NCBI RefSeq assembly: GCF_024790395.1
Contig: NZ_JAJISC010000005.1
Coordinates: forward strand, 310,001-374,000
Reading direction: 5' to 3'
DNA: 64,000 nt
DNA from: Halomonas dongshanensis
GTDB lineage: Bacteria > Pseudomonadota > Gammaproteobacteria > Pseudomonadales > Halomonadaceae
This document shows, piece after piece, positions 18,321-27,185 of the stretch. Position 1 is the first letter of the stretch; each line of letters opens with the position of its first letter. The notes beneath the pieces are model-generated. The model ran no database searches, had not been told where the DNA came from, and was given only the letters and a program-made list of their open reading frames with translations. Position numbers and translations under genes: made by a program.

Positions 18321-18777
18321 CAACGATGTGCTACGCCGAATCCGCTATATCTTCGATTTGAAAGATACCCTGGTGGTAAAGATATTCGCCTTGGCCGAAA
18401 GCGAGGTTAGCTTGGCTCAGGTAGCGGGGTGGCTCAAAAAAGACGAGGACGAAGAGGTCGTCAAGCTCAAGGATCGCGAGCTTGCTGCCTTTCTCAATGG
18501 CTTCATCAGCTTCAAACGCGGCAAGCGCGACGGCCCTCAGCCCGTGCCGGAGAAGAGCCTGAACAACAATCTGATCTTGCAGAAGCTCAAGATCGCGCTG
18601 AATTTGAAGACCGAAGAGCTTCTGGCCGTATTCGAGGCCGCCGACTTCACGTTGAGCCAGCACGAACTCAGCGCTTTCTTCCGTAAGCCCGAGCACAAGA
18701 ACTATCGCGAGTGCAAAGATCAGGTGCTGCGTAACTTCCTGATGGGGCTACAGCGCCAGCATAGGCCAACGCCCTAG
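18310..18777 (+). CDS. YehS family protein (DUF1456)
   Basis: 155 residues with the duplicated DUF1456 pattern: NNDVLRRIRYIFDLKDTLVV in the first half and NNNLILQKLKIALNLKTEEL in the second, each followed by a stretch ending in FF or FLNGF. E. coli YehS belongs to this family, whose function is unknown. It overlaps the upstream TPR-like gene, suggesting that the two products act together. Confidence 0.85.
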   Translation: MLSNNDVLRRIRYIFDLKDTLVVKIFALAESEVSLAQVAGWLKKDEDEEVVKLKDRELAAFLNGFISFKRGKRDGPQPVPEKSLNNNLILQKLKIALNLKTEELLAVFEAADFTLSQHELSAFFRKPEHKNYRECKDQVLRNFLMGLQRQHRPTP

Positions 18778-18975
18778 GGGGCCGAAGAAGCGCAGGCGAT
18801 GGTCGAGTGCTTCGGCGGTGGGCTGGGTGGTCTGATGGGCCAAAGATTACTGCGCCATTCGTCGCGGTGTTTGTTACTATCGAACACTACTCGCCGCTGG
18901 TGTTGGCGCGCGAGATGGACGCGAAGGGATGGGCTCTTGGGTCGTTACACCTAGGGGAAGCTTAGGAGAGCATGA

Positions 18976-20139
18976 ATGCGGCAGGCATGGTGGTGGTTGG
19001 GGCTATTTGTTCTGATATGCGTGTTGATCTATCTGTTGGATTCAATGCTCATGCCGTTCGTTGCGGGCACCATTTTGGCCTATCTGGTGAATCCGCTGGC
19101 CAACCGCTTTCAGCAGTGGGGGCTCAATCGCCCGCTCGCCGTTTGCGCTGTCTTTTTGGTGCTGATTCTCGGCATTGCCGCTGCCTTTCTCATGCTGCTA
19201 CCGCCAGTGATCGGCCAGGCCAAGCAGCTTGGCGCCTTGATCCCCAGCGTTTTCGATTGGTTCGAGAACGTGCTGGCCCCTCAGGTACAGAGCTGGACTG
19301 GCTATGACCCTGCAAGCGAGCTCGACAACATTCAAGCCGTACTGCTCGAAAACTGGCGCGACGCAGGCGGCTACGCGGCTCAGGCGCTGGGTCAGATCGG
19401 CCGTTCCGGTATGGCCTTCGTTACCTGGATCACCTATGTGGGCCTGATCCCGGTGATCATCTTCTACCTGTTGCTCGACTGGAACCGCTTGGTGATCAAC
19501 CTTTCGAGCCTGGTGCCGCGTCACTGGCGCGATGACGTTTTTCGCATCACCCAGCGCTGCGACGAGGTGTTGGCCTCGTTCATTCGCGGCCAGCTTTTGG
19601 TGATGGTCGCGCTCGGTGCCATCTACGCCCTGGGGCTGACGCTGATGGGGCTCAACTTTGGCCTACTGATCGGCTTCATCGCCGGGCTTGCCAGTATCGT
19701 GCCGTTCTTGGGCTTTATCGTCGGCATCTGCGTGGCGCTGGTGGTGGCGCTGTTTCAGTACGGTAGTTGGCTTGCCATCCTCGGCGTGGTGGTGGTCTTC
19801 GCCATTGGCCAAACGGTGGAGAGCGTCGTGCTCCAGCCCAAGCTGTTGGGTGACAAGATTGGCCTGCACCCGGTAGCGGTGATTTTTGCCGTGCTTGCCG
19901 GTGGACAGCTCTTTGGTTTCGTAGGCGTGCTCTTGGCGCTGCCTGCCGCTGCCGTGCTCATGGTACTCTTGCGGGAGTTGAACGAGCGCTACAAGCATAG
20001 CGCCCTGTTCGATGCCGATTACGCGGCGCCGCAAGAGCGCCCTCTGGACACATCGGTGCCGGCCGCGCCTCACGCCAACGCAGTTCAAGACGCTGCCCGC
20101 AACGACCAGGTTCGTCACCAAAGAAGAGAGTCGCCATGA
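18976..20139 (+). CDS. AI-2E family transporter (PerM-like)
   Basis: 387 residues with seven or eight hydrophobic segments. The family core is seen in MPFVAGTILAYLVNPLANRF near the start, PVIIFYLLLDWNRL in the middle, and GQTVESVVLQPKLLGDKIGLHP toward the end. Members export varied small molecules or ions; the AI-2 function is proven only for a few, so the name is family only. GGAG stands eight bases before the ATG at 18976. The last four bases overlap the start of hda, so the two genes are translationally coupled, an arrangement that recurs in related bacteria. Confidence 0.88.
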   Translation: MRQAWWWLGLFVLICVLIYLLDSMLMPFVAGTILAYLVNPLANRFQQWGLNRPLAVCAVFLVLILGIAAAFLMLLPPVIGQAKQLGALIPSVFDWFENVLAPQVQSWTGYDPASELDNIQAVLLENWRDAGGYAAQALGQIGRSGMAFVTWITYVGLIPVIIFYLLLDWNRLVINLSSLVPRHWRDDVFRITQRCDEVLASFIRGQLLVMVALGAIYALGLTLMGLNFGLLIGFIAGLASIVPFLGFIVGICVALVVALFQYGSWLAILGVVVVFAIGQTVESVVLQPKLLGDKIGLHPVAVIFAVLAGGQLFGFVGVLLALPAAAVLMVLLRELNERYKHSALFDADYAAPQERPLDTSVPAAPHANAVQDAARNDQVRHQRRESP

Positions 20140-20840
20140 GCCAAGTGCCGGCACAGCTACCGTTGGGGGTCGGGTTGCGCGATGACGCGACCTTCGATAG
20201 CTACTATGCCAGCGCGGCCAACGCGCCTCTCGTCGAATCCTTGATGCACCAGGGCGAGCCTGATGGCGAGCCGTTTCTCTTCGTTTGGGGCGGGGCGGGC
20301 ACGGGTAAGAGCCATCTGCTCCAGGCGGCCTGCCACGCCGCCTCCGACGCTGACCGTCGCTCGCTCTATCTTCCCCTGGCCGATCTTGGCCACTTTCCAC
20401 CGCTGATGCTCGAAGACATCGAGCGCCTCGATCTCGTCGCCATCGACGATCTCGACCAGGTGCTAGGCCGCAAGCGCTGGGAGGAGGGGCTCTTTCACGC
20501 CTTCAACCGCCTGCGCGATGCGGGCAAGCGCTTGGTGATTTCGGCCCGCGCCGCGCCGCGTCAGCTTCCGGTCGCGCTGCCCGATCTTTCCTCGCGTCTC
20601 TCCTGGGGCGTCACCTTTCATCTTCATCCGCTGGACGATGCCGATCGGCTCGGCGCGCTCAAAAGACGTGCGGCGATACGCGGGATGCAGCTGCCCGACG
20701 ATGTTGGCCGCTATATTCTCCATCGCGGCCCGCGCGAGCTGAGTGATTTGTGTCGCGCGCTGGAAACGCTCGATAAAGCCTCGCTATCGGCCCAGCGCAA
20801 GCTGACCATTCCTTTCGTCAAGACGGCGCTGAACTGGTAG
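20136..20840 (+). CDS. hda: DnaA regulatory inactivator Hda
   Basis: A 234-residue AAA+ protein that, bound to the DNA-loaded beta clamp, stimulates ATP hydrolysis by DnaA after initiation. The clamp-binding motif is QLPLGV at residues 7-12, and the P-loop is GGAGTGKSH at 52-60. LVAIDDLDQVLGRKRWEEGL is the Walker B region and SRLSWGVTFHL follows. Length matches E. coli Hda. It overlaps the AI-2E transporter gene by four bases. Confidence 0.93.
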   Translation: MSQVPAQLPLGVGLRDDATFDSYYASAANAPLVESLMHQGEPDGEPFLFVWGGAGTGKSHLLQAACHAASDADRRSLYLPLADLGHFPPLMLEDIERLDLVAIDDLDQVLGRKRWEEGLFHAFNRLRDAGKRLVISARAAPRQLPVALPDLSSRLSWGVTFHLHPLDDADRLGALKRRAAIRGMQLPDDVGRYILHRGPRELSDLCRALETLDKASLSAQRKLTIPFVKTALNW

Positions 20841-21000
20841 TTTATCGAGCGGTTATAAAACGCCTCGTTGGGCTTCTCGTCGCCACTGTCTACACTTTGC
20901 AGAGCCATGATCGCATTGCGCGAAGGCAGCGCCGATATCCATGCGGTATCGGCATCGTCGTGCTTGGGTTTTTAGCGCCCAAGCGGTAGGCTATGTCGTT

Positions 21001-21019
21001 GCGAATGAGAACTTTTAAT
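21001..21019 (+). promoter_or_regulatory. Candidate Fur box ahead of fumC
   Basis: The 19 bases beginning GCGAATGAGA and ending CTTTTAAT match the Fur consensus (GATAATGATAATCATTATC) at 11 of 19 positions by eye. Class II fumarase is iron-independent and in Pseudomonas is Fur-regulated. The match is only moderate. Confidence 0.3.
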
Positions 21020-21087
21020 GATCATTGGCAGTGCGTTAGCGGCGCTACAAAGGCGCCCCGTTATGGCGACCCAAGAGGAGTGAGTGA

Positions 21088-22464
21088 ATGAACACACGTA
21101 CCGAACGCGACAGCATGGGAGAGCTCAGCGTTCCTGCCGATGCGCTCTACGGCGCCCAGACCCAGCGTGCCGTGAACAACTTTCCGGTTTCGCATACCCC
21201 GCTGCCGAGCGCCTTCGTGCATGCTGTTGCACGGATCAAGCTCGCCGCCGCCGAGACCAACCGCGAACTAGGCTTGCTCGATGAGGCGCGAGCGAATGCC
21301 ATCGTGCGCGCCGCCCAGGCGGTAATCGAAGGTGAACATGACGACCAGTTCCCCGTCGACGTGTTCCAAACGGGATCGGGCACCTCGACCAACATGAACG
21401 TCAACGAAGTGTTGGCGACGCTCGCCAGCCGTGACGGCGAAAGTGTAGGCCCCAACGATCACGTCAACATGGGGCAGTCGAGCAACGACGTGATTCCTAC
21501 GGCCATTCACGTGTCGGCGGCGGTGGCCGTGCACGAGCGCCTGCGCCCGGCGCTGGTACACCTGCGCGACACCATCGACAAGCGTGCCGCTGAACTTTCT
21601 CATGTGGTCAAGACCGGGCGTACGCACCTGATGGATGCCATGCCGCTGCGCATGGACCAAGAGCTTGGCGGCTGGTCGAGCCAAGTGGGGCAGGCAATCG
21701 AGCGCCTCGACAGCGCCATGCAGCGCCTGTGCCGATTGGCCTTGGGCGGTACGGCGGTCGGTACTGGTATCAACGCGCCGGAGGGCTTTGCCGAGAAGGT
21801 AGCCAAGGCGCTTGGCAAGCAGACGGGGCTCGATTTCGCACCCAACGACAGCTTCTTCGCTTCGCTCTCCTCACAGGATGCCGCGGTCGAACTCTCTGGT
21901 CAGCTCAAGGGGCTTGCGTGTGTGATCATGAAGATCGCCAACGACCTACGCTGGATGAACTCAGGCCCGCTGGCGGGGCTAGGGGAGATCGAACTCGAAG
22001 CGCTGCAGCCGGGTAGCTCGATCATGCCGGGTAAGGTCAACCCGGTGATTCCCGAATCCGCTGCCCAGGCGGCGGCCCAGGTCATTGGTCTGGATGCGGC
22101 GATCACGGTGGCAGGCCAGAGCGGCAACTTCCAGCTCAACGTCATGCTGCCGCTCGTGGCCAACAACCTCTTGACCGCGATCACGCTGATGACCAACACC
22201 TCGCGTCTGCTGGCCGACCGTGCCATTGCTACCTTCAAGGTGCGCGAAGCGCATCTGCAGGAGCCGCTGGCGCGCAACCCCATCCTGGTCACCGCGCTCA
22301 ATAGCGTGATTGGCTACAACGCTGCCGCAGCCGTGGCCAAGAAGGCCTACCAGGCGGGCCGCCCGATCATCGAGGTGGCCGAAGAGGAGACCGACCTGGA
22401 CCGCGCGACGCTTGAACGCCTACTCGATCCTGCCGTGTTGACTCAGGGCGGTATTCCCGAGTAA
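21088..22464 (+). CDS. fumC: Class II fumarate hydratase
   Basis: A 458-residue iron-independent fumarase converting fumarate to malate. The superfamily signature GSSIMPGKVNP is at residues 309-319; SGTSTNMNVNEV and VKTGRTHLMDAMPLR are further landmarks. Length matches E. coli FumC (467). The start follows AAGAGGAG. It stands alone; AcnB at 50-53 kb is the other TCA enzyme in the window. A possible Fur box is 70-90 bp upstream. Confidence 0.94.
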   Translation: MNTRTERDSMGELSVPADALYGAQTQRAVNNFPVSHTPLPSAFVHAVARIKLAAAETNRELGLLDEARANAIVRAAQAVIEGEHDDQFPVDVFQTGSGTSTNMNVNEVLATLASRDGESVGPNDHVNMGQSSNDVIPTAIHVSAAVAVHERLRPALVHLRDTIDKRAAELSHVVKTGRTHLMDAMPLRMDQELGGWSSQVGQAIERLDSAMQRLCRLALGGTAVGTGINAPEGFAEKVAKALGKQTGLDFAPNDSFFASLSSQDAAVELSGQLKGLACVIMKIANDLRWMNSGPLAGLGEIELEALQPGSSIMPGKVNPVIPESAAQAAAQVIGLDAAITVAGQSGNFQLNVMLPLVANNLLTAITLMTNTSRLLADRAIATFKVREAHLQEPLARNPILVTALNSVIGYNAAAAVAKKAYQAGRPIIEVAEEETDLDRATLERLLDPAVLTQGGIPE

Positions 22465-22505
22465 TAGGTGAGGAGTAGAGGCGAGGGCAGGAGATGGCTC
22501 TTGGG

Positions 22506-23576
22506 CTAGGTCTCCTGCTCTTCGCGCTTGCCTTCGGCGATGGTTTCGCTGGCCTCACGCTGCTCTTCGGCGGTCGCGCTAGGTGTTTCGACCGCGTTCT
22601 GCTCGGCGGGGCAGTACTGCAGCCGAGCAAGAATCGGGAAGTGGTCGGAGCCGAACGCTTCCAAGCGGCGCATATCGCCCAGGGTAAAATGCTCGCTGAC
22701 GAAGATGTGGTCCAGCGGCCAGCGTGCTAGGTGATATTCGGCGTGAAAGGTACTGAACATCCCGCGACCGCGACGCGGGTCGAGCATGCCGCTGGTACGT
22801 GCGAAAAGGCGCGTAGTCCTCGACCAAGCGACATCGTTGAGGTCACCCGCCACTAGCGTCGGCCCCCCTTTTTCATCGATCTCCTTGGCCACCAGCAGTA
22901 GCTCGGCGTCGCGCCAGAGCGATTTCTCGCTCTCGCCGGGGGCTGGCGGGCGCGGGTGGAGGGCGTAAAAGGTAATCCACTCTTCGCTGGGCAACTGTAC
23001 GCGCGCGTGAACCGACGGAATGTCGTCTTGAATTAGCCACTTCACTTCGCAATCGGCAAGCGGATAGCGCGAATAGAGGTGCATGCCGTAGAGGTTGTCC
23101 AGCGGCACCTTGGCGCTATGGGGCCACTTCTCGTCCAGCACTTCGTCTAGCTCTTTTTCCCACCATGCATCGGATTCGAGCGTGAGCACGATATCCGGGT
23201 CTTCGCGCTCGATCATGCACTTGAGACCGTCGGCTTGGCGATTATCCATCAGCACGTTGGCAACCAGCAGGGTGAGCTCGCGCTCGGCGACGCGCTCCTG
23301 GCTATCGCGAACCTGGCGTTTGCCTAGCCGCGTCCAGGGAAGAATGTAGCGGCTTTGGAGCGCAAGCGTCGCAAGGCTCAGCACGATGCTGGCGGTACGC
23401 CAGTGACCTGGCGGTGAGAGCAGGAGTGCGAGCACGCCGAACAGTAGTGCAACGGACGCAATTTGTAAGCGGGGGAATTCGAGGCAGCGAATCCACCACC
23501 ATTTCGACGGCAGACGTGCCATCAAGGTGCCGAGCAGAAGCAGGGCAGAGATGCCGCAGAGAAGGGGAGCGAGCAC
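22506..23576 (-). CDS. Membrane-anchored endonuclease/exonuclease/phosphatase family protein
   Basis: 356 residues. The first 85 hold three hydrophobic helices, followed by an EEP (DNase I-like) domain: LLVANVLMDNRQADGL, then PDIVLTLESDAWWEKEL, VAGDLNDVAWS, and PLDHIFVSEH with a final GSDHFPILARL. The metal and catalytic residues (Asn, Glu, Asp-x-Asn, and the terminal Asp-His) are present, so hydrolase activity is likely. The catalytic domain probably faces the periplasm; substrate unknown (nucleic acid, phospholipid or phosphate ester). An acidic tail of about 35 residues follows the domain. Confidence 0.85.
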   Translation of the reverse strand: MLAPLLCGISALLLLGTLMARLPSKWWWIRCLEFPRLQIASVALLFGVLALLLSPPGHWRTASIVLSLATLALQSRYILPWTRLGKRQVRDSQERVAERELTLLVANVLMDNRQADGLKCMIEREDPDIVLTLESDAWWEKELDEVLDEKWPHSAKVPLDNLYGMHLYSRYPLADCEVKWLIQDDIPSVHARVQLPSEEWITFYALHPRPPAPGESEKSLWRDAELLLVAKEIDEKGGPTLVAGDLNDVAWSRTTRLFARTSGMLDPRRGRGMFSTFHAEYHLARWPLDHIFVSEHFTLGDMRRLEAFGSDHFPILARLQYCPAEQNAVETPSATAEEQREASETIAEGKREEQET

Positions 23577-23701
23577 GCGATTCTCCTTTTATGAACGCGC
23601 AGTCAAAGGATGCTTGGCGCGCGGGCCAAGCTTTGGAAGAGTAGCGCGGCCGGTGGCGCCGTGTCGATGCAAAGCGCTATGGGTAGGCGTCGAGAAAAAG
23701 C

Positions 23702-23729
23702 TTGCAATTCAGGATGAAAGCCGTAGAAT
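23702..23729 (+). promoter_or_regulatory. tRNA-Val promoter
   Basis: TTGCAA and TAGAAT are separated by 16 nt, and the following discriminator is GC-rich, as is usual for stringently controlled stable-RNA promoters. The first tRNA begins 21 bp downstream. Confidence 0.6.
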
Positions 23730-23750
23730 ACGCATCCGTTGCCAAGCAGC

Positions 23751-23827
23751 AGGACCATAGCTCAGTTGGTTAGAGCGCCACGTTGACATCGTGGAGGTCG
23801 GCGGTTCAAATCCGCCTGGTCCTACCA
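23751..23827 (+). tRNA. tRNA-Val (GAC), copy 1
   Basis: A 77-nt cloverleaf with a 7-bp acceptor stem (AGGACCA / TGGTCCT), discriminator A and encoded CCA. The anticodon loop is TTGACAT, giving anticodon GAC, which reads GUC/GUU valine codons. The T-loop is GGTTCAAATCC-type. Confidence 0.97.
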
Positions 23828-23873
23828 GGCTCGCTTTCAAAAGCTAGAGCGCTGATATGGCACGACGATTTGC

Positions 23874-23950
23874 AGGACCATAGCTCAGTTGGTTAGAGCG
23901 CCACGTTGACATCGTGGAGGTCGGCGGTTCAAATCCGCCTGGTCCTACCA
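23874..23950 (+). tRNA. tRNA-Val (GAC), copy 2
   Basis: Identical in sequence to copy 1, 46 bp downstream, also with encoded CCA. Both are probably processed from one transcript that ends at the terminator immediately after. Confidence 0.97.
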
Positions 23951-23953
23951 ATG

Positions 23954-23982
23954 AAACCCCATGCTTCGGCATGGGGTTTTTT
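23954..23982 (+). terminator. Terminator of the tRNA-Val unit
   Basis: Ten-base-pair stem AACCCCATGC / GCATGGGGTT with a TTCG tetraloop and T-run, starting a few bases after the second tRNA. Confidence 0.9.
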
Positions 23983-23998
23983 CGTTGTGTCGGGGTGG

Positions 23999-24496
23999 TC
24001 AGGCGCCTTGCCAGAAGGCGGGGAGGTCGGTTTGGCGCTGGAAAATGGCGACCAGTGCTTCGATACCGGCTTGGTCGGCCTCGCTAAAGCGTTCGGCGCG
24101 CGGGCTGTCCAGGTCGAGCACGCCCCAAATGTTTCCCTCGATCAGCAGGGGAATCACCAGCTCCGAGCGCGAGGCGGAGTCGCAGGCGATGTGGTCGGCT
24201 ACGGCGTGCACGTCGGCGATGCGCTGAGTCGTTTGGCTGCGCGCGGCAGCACCGCAAACGCCCTTGCTAAAAAGTATCGGGTTGCAGGCCGGTTTGCCCT
24301 GGAAGGGACCGAGCGTCAGCACGTCTTTGCTGCGCTGAAGATAGAACCCCGCCCAGTTGAGCTCGGGCACGTACTGATGAATGAATGCGCACATTTGTGC
24401 GCTATTGGTCAGCCAGTCGCGGGTGTCGAGCAGTGCTTCGAGCTGGCGGCCCAGCAAGGCGTAGTCGACAGCGTTGTCATCGATAGAAGCGGTCAT
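23999..24496 (-). CDS. msrC: Free methionine-(R)-sulfoxide reductase (GAF domain)
   Basis: A 165-residue single GAF domain protein that reduces free methionine-R-sulfoxide. The three redox cysteines are Cys71 (GKPACNPI), Cys81 (KGVCGAAA) and Cys105 (HIACDSAS); their spacing equals that of E. coli fRMsr (84/94/118). LNWAGFYL and GVLDLDSP complete the signature. The start at 24496 (MTASIDDN) is preferred; a further ATG lies at 24508. It lies downstream of the metNIQ genes on the same strand, separated by a hairpin, which fits a methionine theme. Confidence 0.9.
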   Translation of the reverse strand: MTASIDDNAVDYALLGRQLEALLDTRDWLTNSAQMCAFIHQYVPELNWAGFYLQRSKDVLTLGPFQGKPACNPILFSKGVCGAAARSQTTQRIADVHAVADHIACDSASRSELVIPLLIEGNIWGVLDLDSPRAERFSEADQAGIEALVAIFQRQTDLPAFWQGA

Positions 24497-24510
24497 TGAG
24501 CGTCTCAAAA

Positions 24511-24540
24511 TGGATCAGGCCGACATGTGTCGGCCTGATG
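24511..24540 (-). terminator. Hairpin between metQ and msrC
   Basis: A 12-bp perfect inverted repeat (ATCAGGCCGACA / TGTCGGCCTGAT) with a tight loop, followed on the minus strand by CCATTTTG. It probably ends the met operon, though the T-run is short. Confidence 0.55.
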
Positions 24541-24575
24541 AGTAGAAGCAAATAGTGTCAGCCAAATAGGGTAAA

Positions 24576-25382
24576 TTATTCGGCGTCTTCGGCGTCGACC
24601 CAGCCGGGTACGGCGCCGCCCTGGAAGAGCTCTTCGGCTTTTTCGATCACTTCGTCACGCTGATAGGCATCGACGAACTGCTGGATCTCTTCGCGCTCCT
24701 CGTCGCCACCGCGCACGGCGATGATGTTGACGTAGGGCGACTCGGGGCCTTCCTTGATCAGCGCGTCGTCAAGGCTCAGGCCAGCAGGCTGGGCGAAGGT
24801 GTTGTTGATGAAGGCCATGTCGACGTCGGGCAGCACGCGCGGCAGCTGGGCGGCTTCGATCTCGCGGAAGCGGAAGTTGCGCGGGTTTTCGGCGATGTCG
24901 ATCGGCGTCGCTTCCAGGTTGGTCGGATCGTTCAGCGTGATCAGACCCTGGTTATGCATCAAAATCAGCGAGCGCCCTTCGTTGGTCGGATCGTTGGGCA
25001 GGGCGATCTCGGCGCGCTCGGGCAGATCGTCGACGCTATCGAAGCGCTCGGAGTAAGCGCCGATGGGGTAAACGAAGGTGTGGGCGACGGCGACCAGATC
25101 ATAGCCGCGGTCGTTGACCATCACATCCAGATACGGCTGGTGCTGGAAGGCGTTGGCATCCAGGCTGCCATCTTCGAGTGCGGCGTTGGGCGTCACATAG
25201 TCGGTGAACTCGATGATCTCGATATCGAGGTCATACTCTTCTTTGGCGATGCGTTTGGCCACTTCCATCACATCGGACTCGGGGCCCGCAACGGTGCCGA
25301 CCTTGATCGAACGGGTTTCTGCATTGGCGACGTTGATGGCTAGCGCCAGCGCTGTCAGGCTACCGATAATCAGCTTTTGCAT
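24576..25382 (-). CDS. metQ: Methionine ABC transporter substrate-binding protein MetQ
   Basis: A 268-residue NlpA/MetQ family binding protein delivering D/L-methionine to MetNI. IKVGTVAGPESDVMEVAK, then EFTDYVTPNAALEDGSLDAN, FQHQPYLD and AFINNTFAQPAGL are typical. The signal peptide ends ALAINVANA-ETRS: there is no lipobox cysteine, whereas most MetQ proteins are lipoproteins, so this one should be a soluble periplasmic protein. The start at 25382 has GGGAG upstream; the frame reaches 25415. It is the third gene of metN-metI-metQ. Confidence 0.92.
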   Translation of the reverse strand: MQKLIIGSLTALALAINVANAETRSIKVGTVAGPESDVMEVAKRIAKEEYDLDIEIIEFTDYVTPNAALEDGSLDANAFQHQPYLDVMVNDRGYDLVAVAHTFVYPIGAYSERFDSVDDLPERAEIALPNDPTNEGRSLILMHNQGLITLNDPTNLEATPIDIAENPRNFRFREIEAAQLPRVLPDVDMAFINNTFAQPAGLSLDDALIKEGPESPYVNIIAVRGGDEEREEIQQFVDAYQRDEVIEKAEELFQGGAVPGWVDAEDAE

Positions 25383-25507
25383 CGTGTTCTCCCGGTTAGG
25401 ATGCGTTTTCCGCATCGATTTTGAGGCAATAAAAAACAGAAGTCTAATGCCTTTTGGTTATACTTAACGCTGCGCGGTTGAGTAGGGCAAGCTTACCAAT
25501 AACCCCT

Positions 25508-26161
25508 TCATTTACGGTCGCTTTTACGCACCAAATAATCCCCCAGGCTTTGGAAAGCCTGCACCATGACGATCAAGATGATCACCGTGTAGAGCATGAC
25601 GGTGGGGTTGAAGCGGTTATAGCCATAGCGAATGCCCAAATCCCCTAGGCCGCCGCCGCCTACCGCGCCCGCCATGGCCGAATAGCTGACCAGCGTTACC
25701 AGCGTGATGGTAAGGCCGGTGATGATACCGCCACGCGCCTCGGGGATGAGTACTTTATAGATGATTTGCCACGGGCTCGCGCCCATTGCCTGCGCTGCTT
25801 CCACGAGCCCCGGTGAGAGTTCGTTCAGCGCGCCTTCGATAAGGCGGGCAACGAAGGGGATAGCCGCAATCGTGAGCGGTACTATCGCGGCGTTGGTGCC
25901 GATGGACGTGCCGACCAGCATGCGGGTGAACGGAATGATCGCGACCATCAAGATGATGAAAGGCACCGAGCGCCCGATGTTGGTGATGATGCTTAGACCC
26001 TGATTGAGCAGCGGGCGGGAGAGAATCTGGCGCGGGCGGGTAACGTAGAGCAAGACCCCGAGCGGAAGGCCCAGCAGCGTCGAAATCAGCCCCGAAACCG
26101 CCACCATGTAGAGCGTATCCAGGGTCGCCTGAAGGATGAGATCAAGCATTGCGCTGGACAT
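25508..26161 (-). CDS. metI: Methionine ABC transporter permease MetI
   Basis: A 217-residue inner-membrane permease with five hydrophobic segments. The EAA loop that docks with the ATPase is EAAQAMGASPWQIIYKVLIP, and SYSAMAGAVGGGGLGDLG is diagnostic of MetI. The ATG at 26161 has AGGTG upstream and lies 20 bp inside the end of metN, so translation is coupled. Confidence 0.94.
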   Translation of the reverse strand: MSSAMLDLILQATLDTLYMVAVSGLISTLLGLPLGVLLYVTRPRQILSRPLLNQGLSIITNIGRSVPFIILMVAIIPFTRMLVGTSIGTNAAIVPLTIAAIPFVARLIEGALNELSPGLVEAAQAMGASPWQIIYKVLIPEARGGIITGLTITLVTLVSYSAMAGAVGGGGLGDLGIRYGYNRFNPTVMLYTVIILIVMVQAFQSLGDYLVRKSDRK

Positions 26162-27185
26162 GGCCAAGCACCTCTACGTCGAGTTGATGTGAAGCCAAGT
26201 AGTCCATGGCTTTCTGGGTTTCGTCTGCGCCGCCCATGAGTTCGGCGATCATCAGCCCCAGGGTGCGCTCCTGAATGGACTCCACCTTGGCTTGCAGAAT
26301 GCTGACGTCGACGCCGCACTCACGCGCTAGGCGAGAAATGAGCGGCGTCGAGACCGTATCACCCGAGAACGTGAGGCGCACCACCGGGTGAGTCGTCTCG
26401 CTAGGCGCGTCGAGCAGGCGCGCCAGTAGCTCCTTGGGTGGCGCCAACTGAAGAAAGTCGTTGAGGAAGTCGCGCCCAAGCTGGGTTTGCGGTGCGGTGA
26501 AGAAATCGCCCACTTCGGTGTCTTCGACCAGCTCACCGTTGGAGATTAGGCTCACGCGGTGGCAGATCGACTTCACGACCTCCATCTCGTGGGTGATCAG
26601 CAAAATGGTAATGCCGAGCTGCTGGTTTATATCGCGCAAAAGCTCCAGAATCGAGCTGGTGGTTTGGGGGTCCAGGGCGGAGGTGGCTTCGTCGCAGAGC
26701 AGTACGCTGGGTTTGCTGGCCAGGGCGCGAGCGATGGCAACTCGCTGCTTCTGGCCGCCCGAAAGCTGCGACGGGTACTGCTTGGCTTTGTCGCCCAGGC
26801 CTACCATGTCAAGCAGTGGCAACACGCGAGCTTTGATCGCCTGACGCTTGATGCCCATCAGTTCGAGCGGCAGGGCAACGTTGGCGTAGACCGTGCGCGT
26901 GGTGAGCAGGTTGAAGTGCTGAAAGATCATGCCAATGCGGTGGCGCGCGCGGTTCAGCGCCTGGGTATCGAGGCGCGTCATCTCTTGGCCGTCGACGATC
27001 ACGCTGCCGCTCGAGGGGCGCTCGAGAAGATTCACGCAGCGAATGAGCGTCGATTTACCCGCCCCTGAAAGGCCGATCACGCCGTGAATGGTGCCCTTGG
27101 CGACCTTGAGGTCGACCGATCTCAGGGCGTGCACGGCGCTCTGGCCGCTGTCGTAGATCTTGCTGACGTTACTGAGTTCTATCAT
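26142..27185 (-). CDS. metN: Methionine ABC transporter ATP-binding protein MetN
   Basis: A 347-residue ATPase energising methionine import. Walker A is GLSGAGKS (38-45), the signature LSGGQ at 141-145, and Walker B VLLCDE (161-166) followed by ATSALD. The C-terminal 80 residues form the NIL regulatory domain, which in E. coli MetN binds methionine and inhibits transport. First gene of metNIQ; a SAM-II-like riboswitch with terminator lies 120-235 bp upstream. Confidence 0.95.
   Translation of the reverse strand: MIELSNVSKIYDSGQSAVHALRSVDLKVAKGTIHGVIGLSGAGKSTLIRCVNLLERPSSGSVIVDGQEMTRLDTQALNRARHRIGMIFQHFNLLTTRTVYANVALPLELMGIKRQAIKARVLPLLDMVGLGDKAKQYPSQLSGGQKQRVAIARALASKPSVLLCDEATSALDPQTTSSILELLRDINQQLGITILLITHEMEVVKSICHRVSLISNGELVEDTEVGDFFTAPQTQLGRDFLNDFLQLAPPKELLARLLDAPSETTHPVVRLTFSGDTVSTPLISRLARECGVDVSILQAKVESIQERTLGLMIAELMGGADETQKAMDYLASHQLDVEVLGHVQRNA

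Noticed and set aside
20962..20984. GCTTGGG / CCCAAGC hairpin as hda terminator
   Set aside because: Seven pairs with an 8-nt loop but no T-run after the stem; too weak to call.
23751..23950. Integrated element at the duplicated tRNA-Val genes
   Set aside because: Only 46 bp separate the copies and no integrase or foreign genes are nearby; this is a plain tandem duplication of a tRNA gene.
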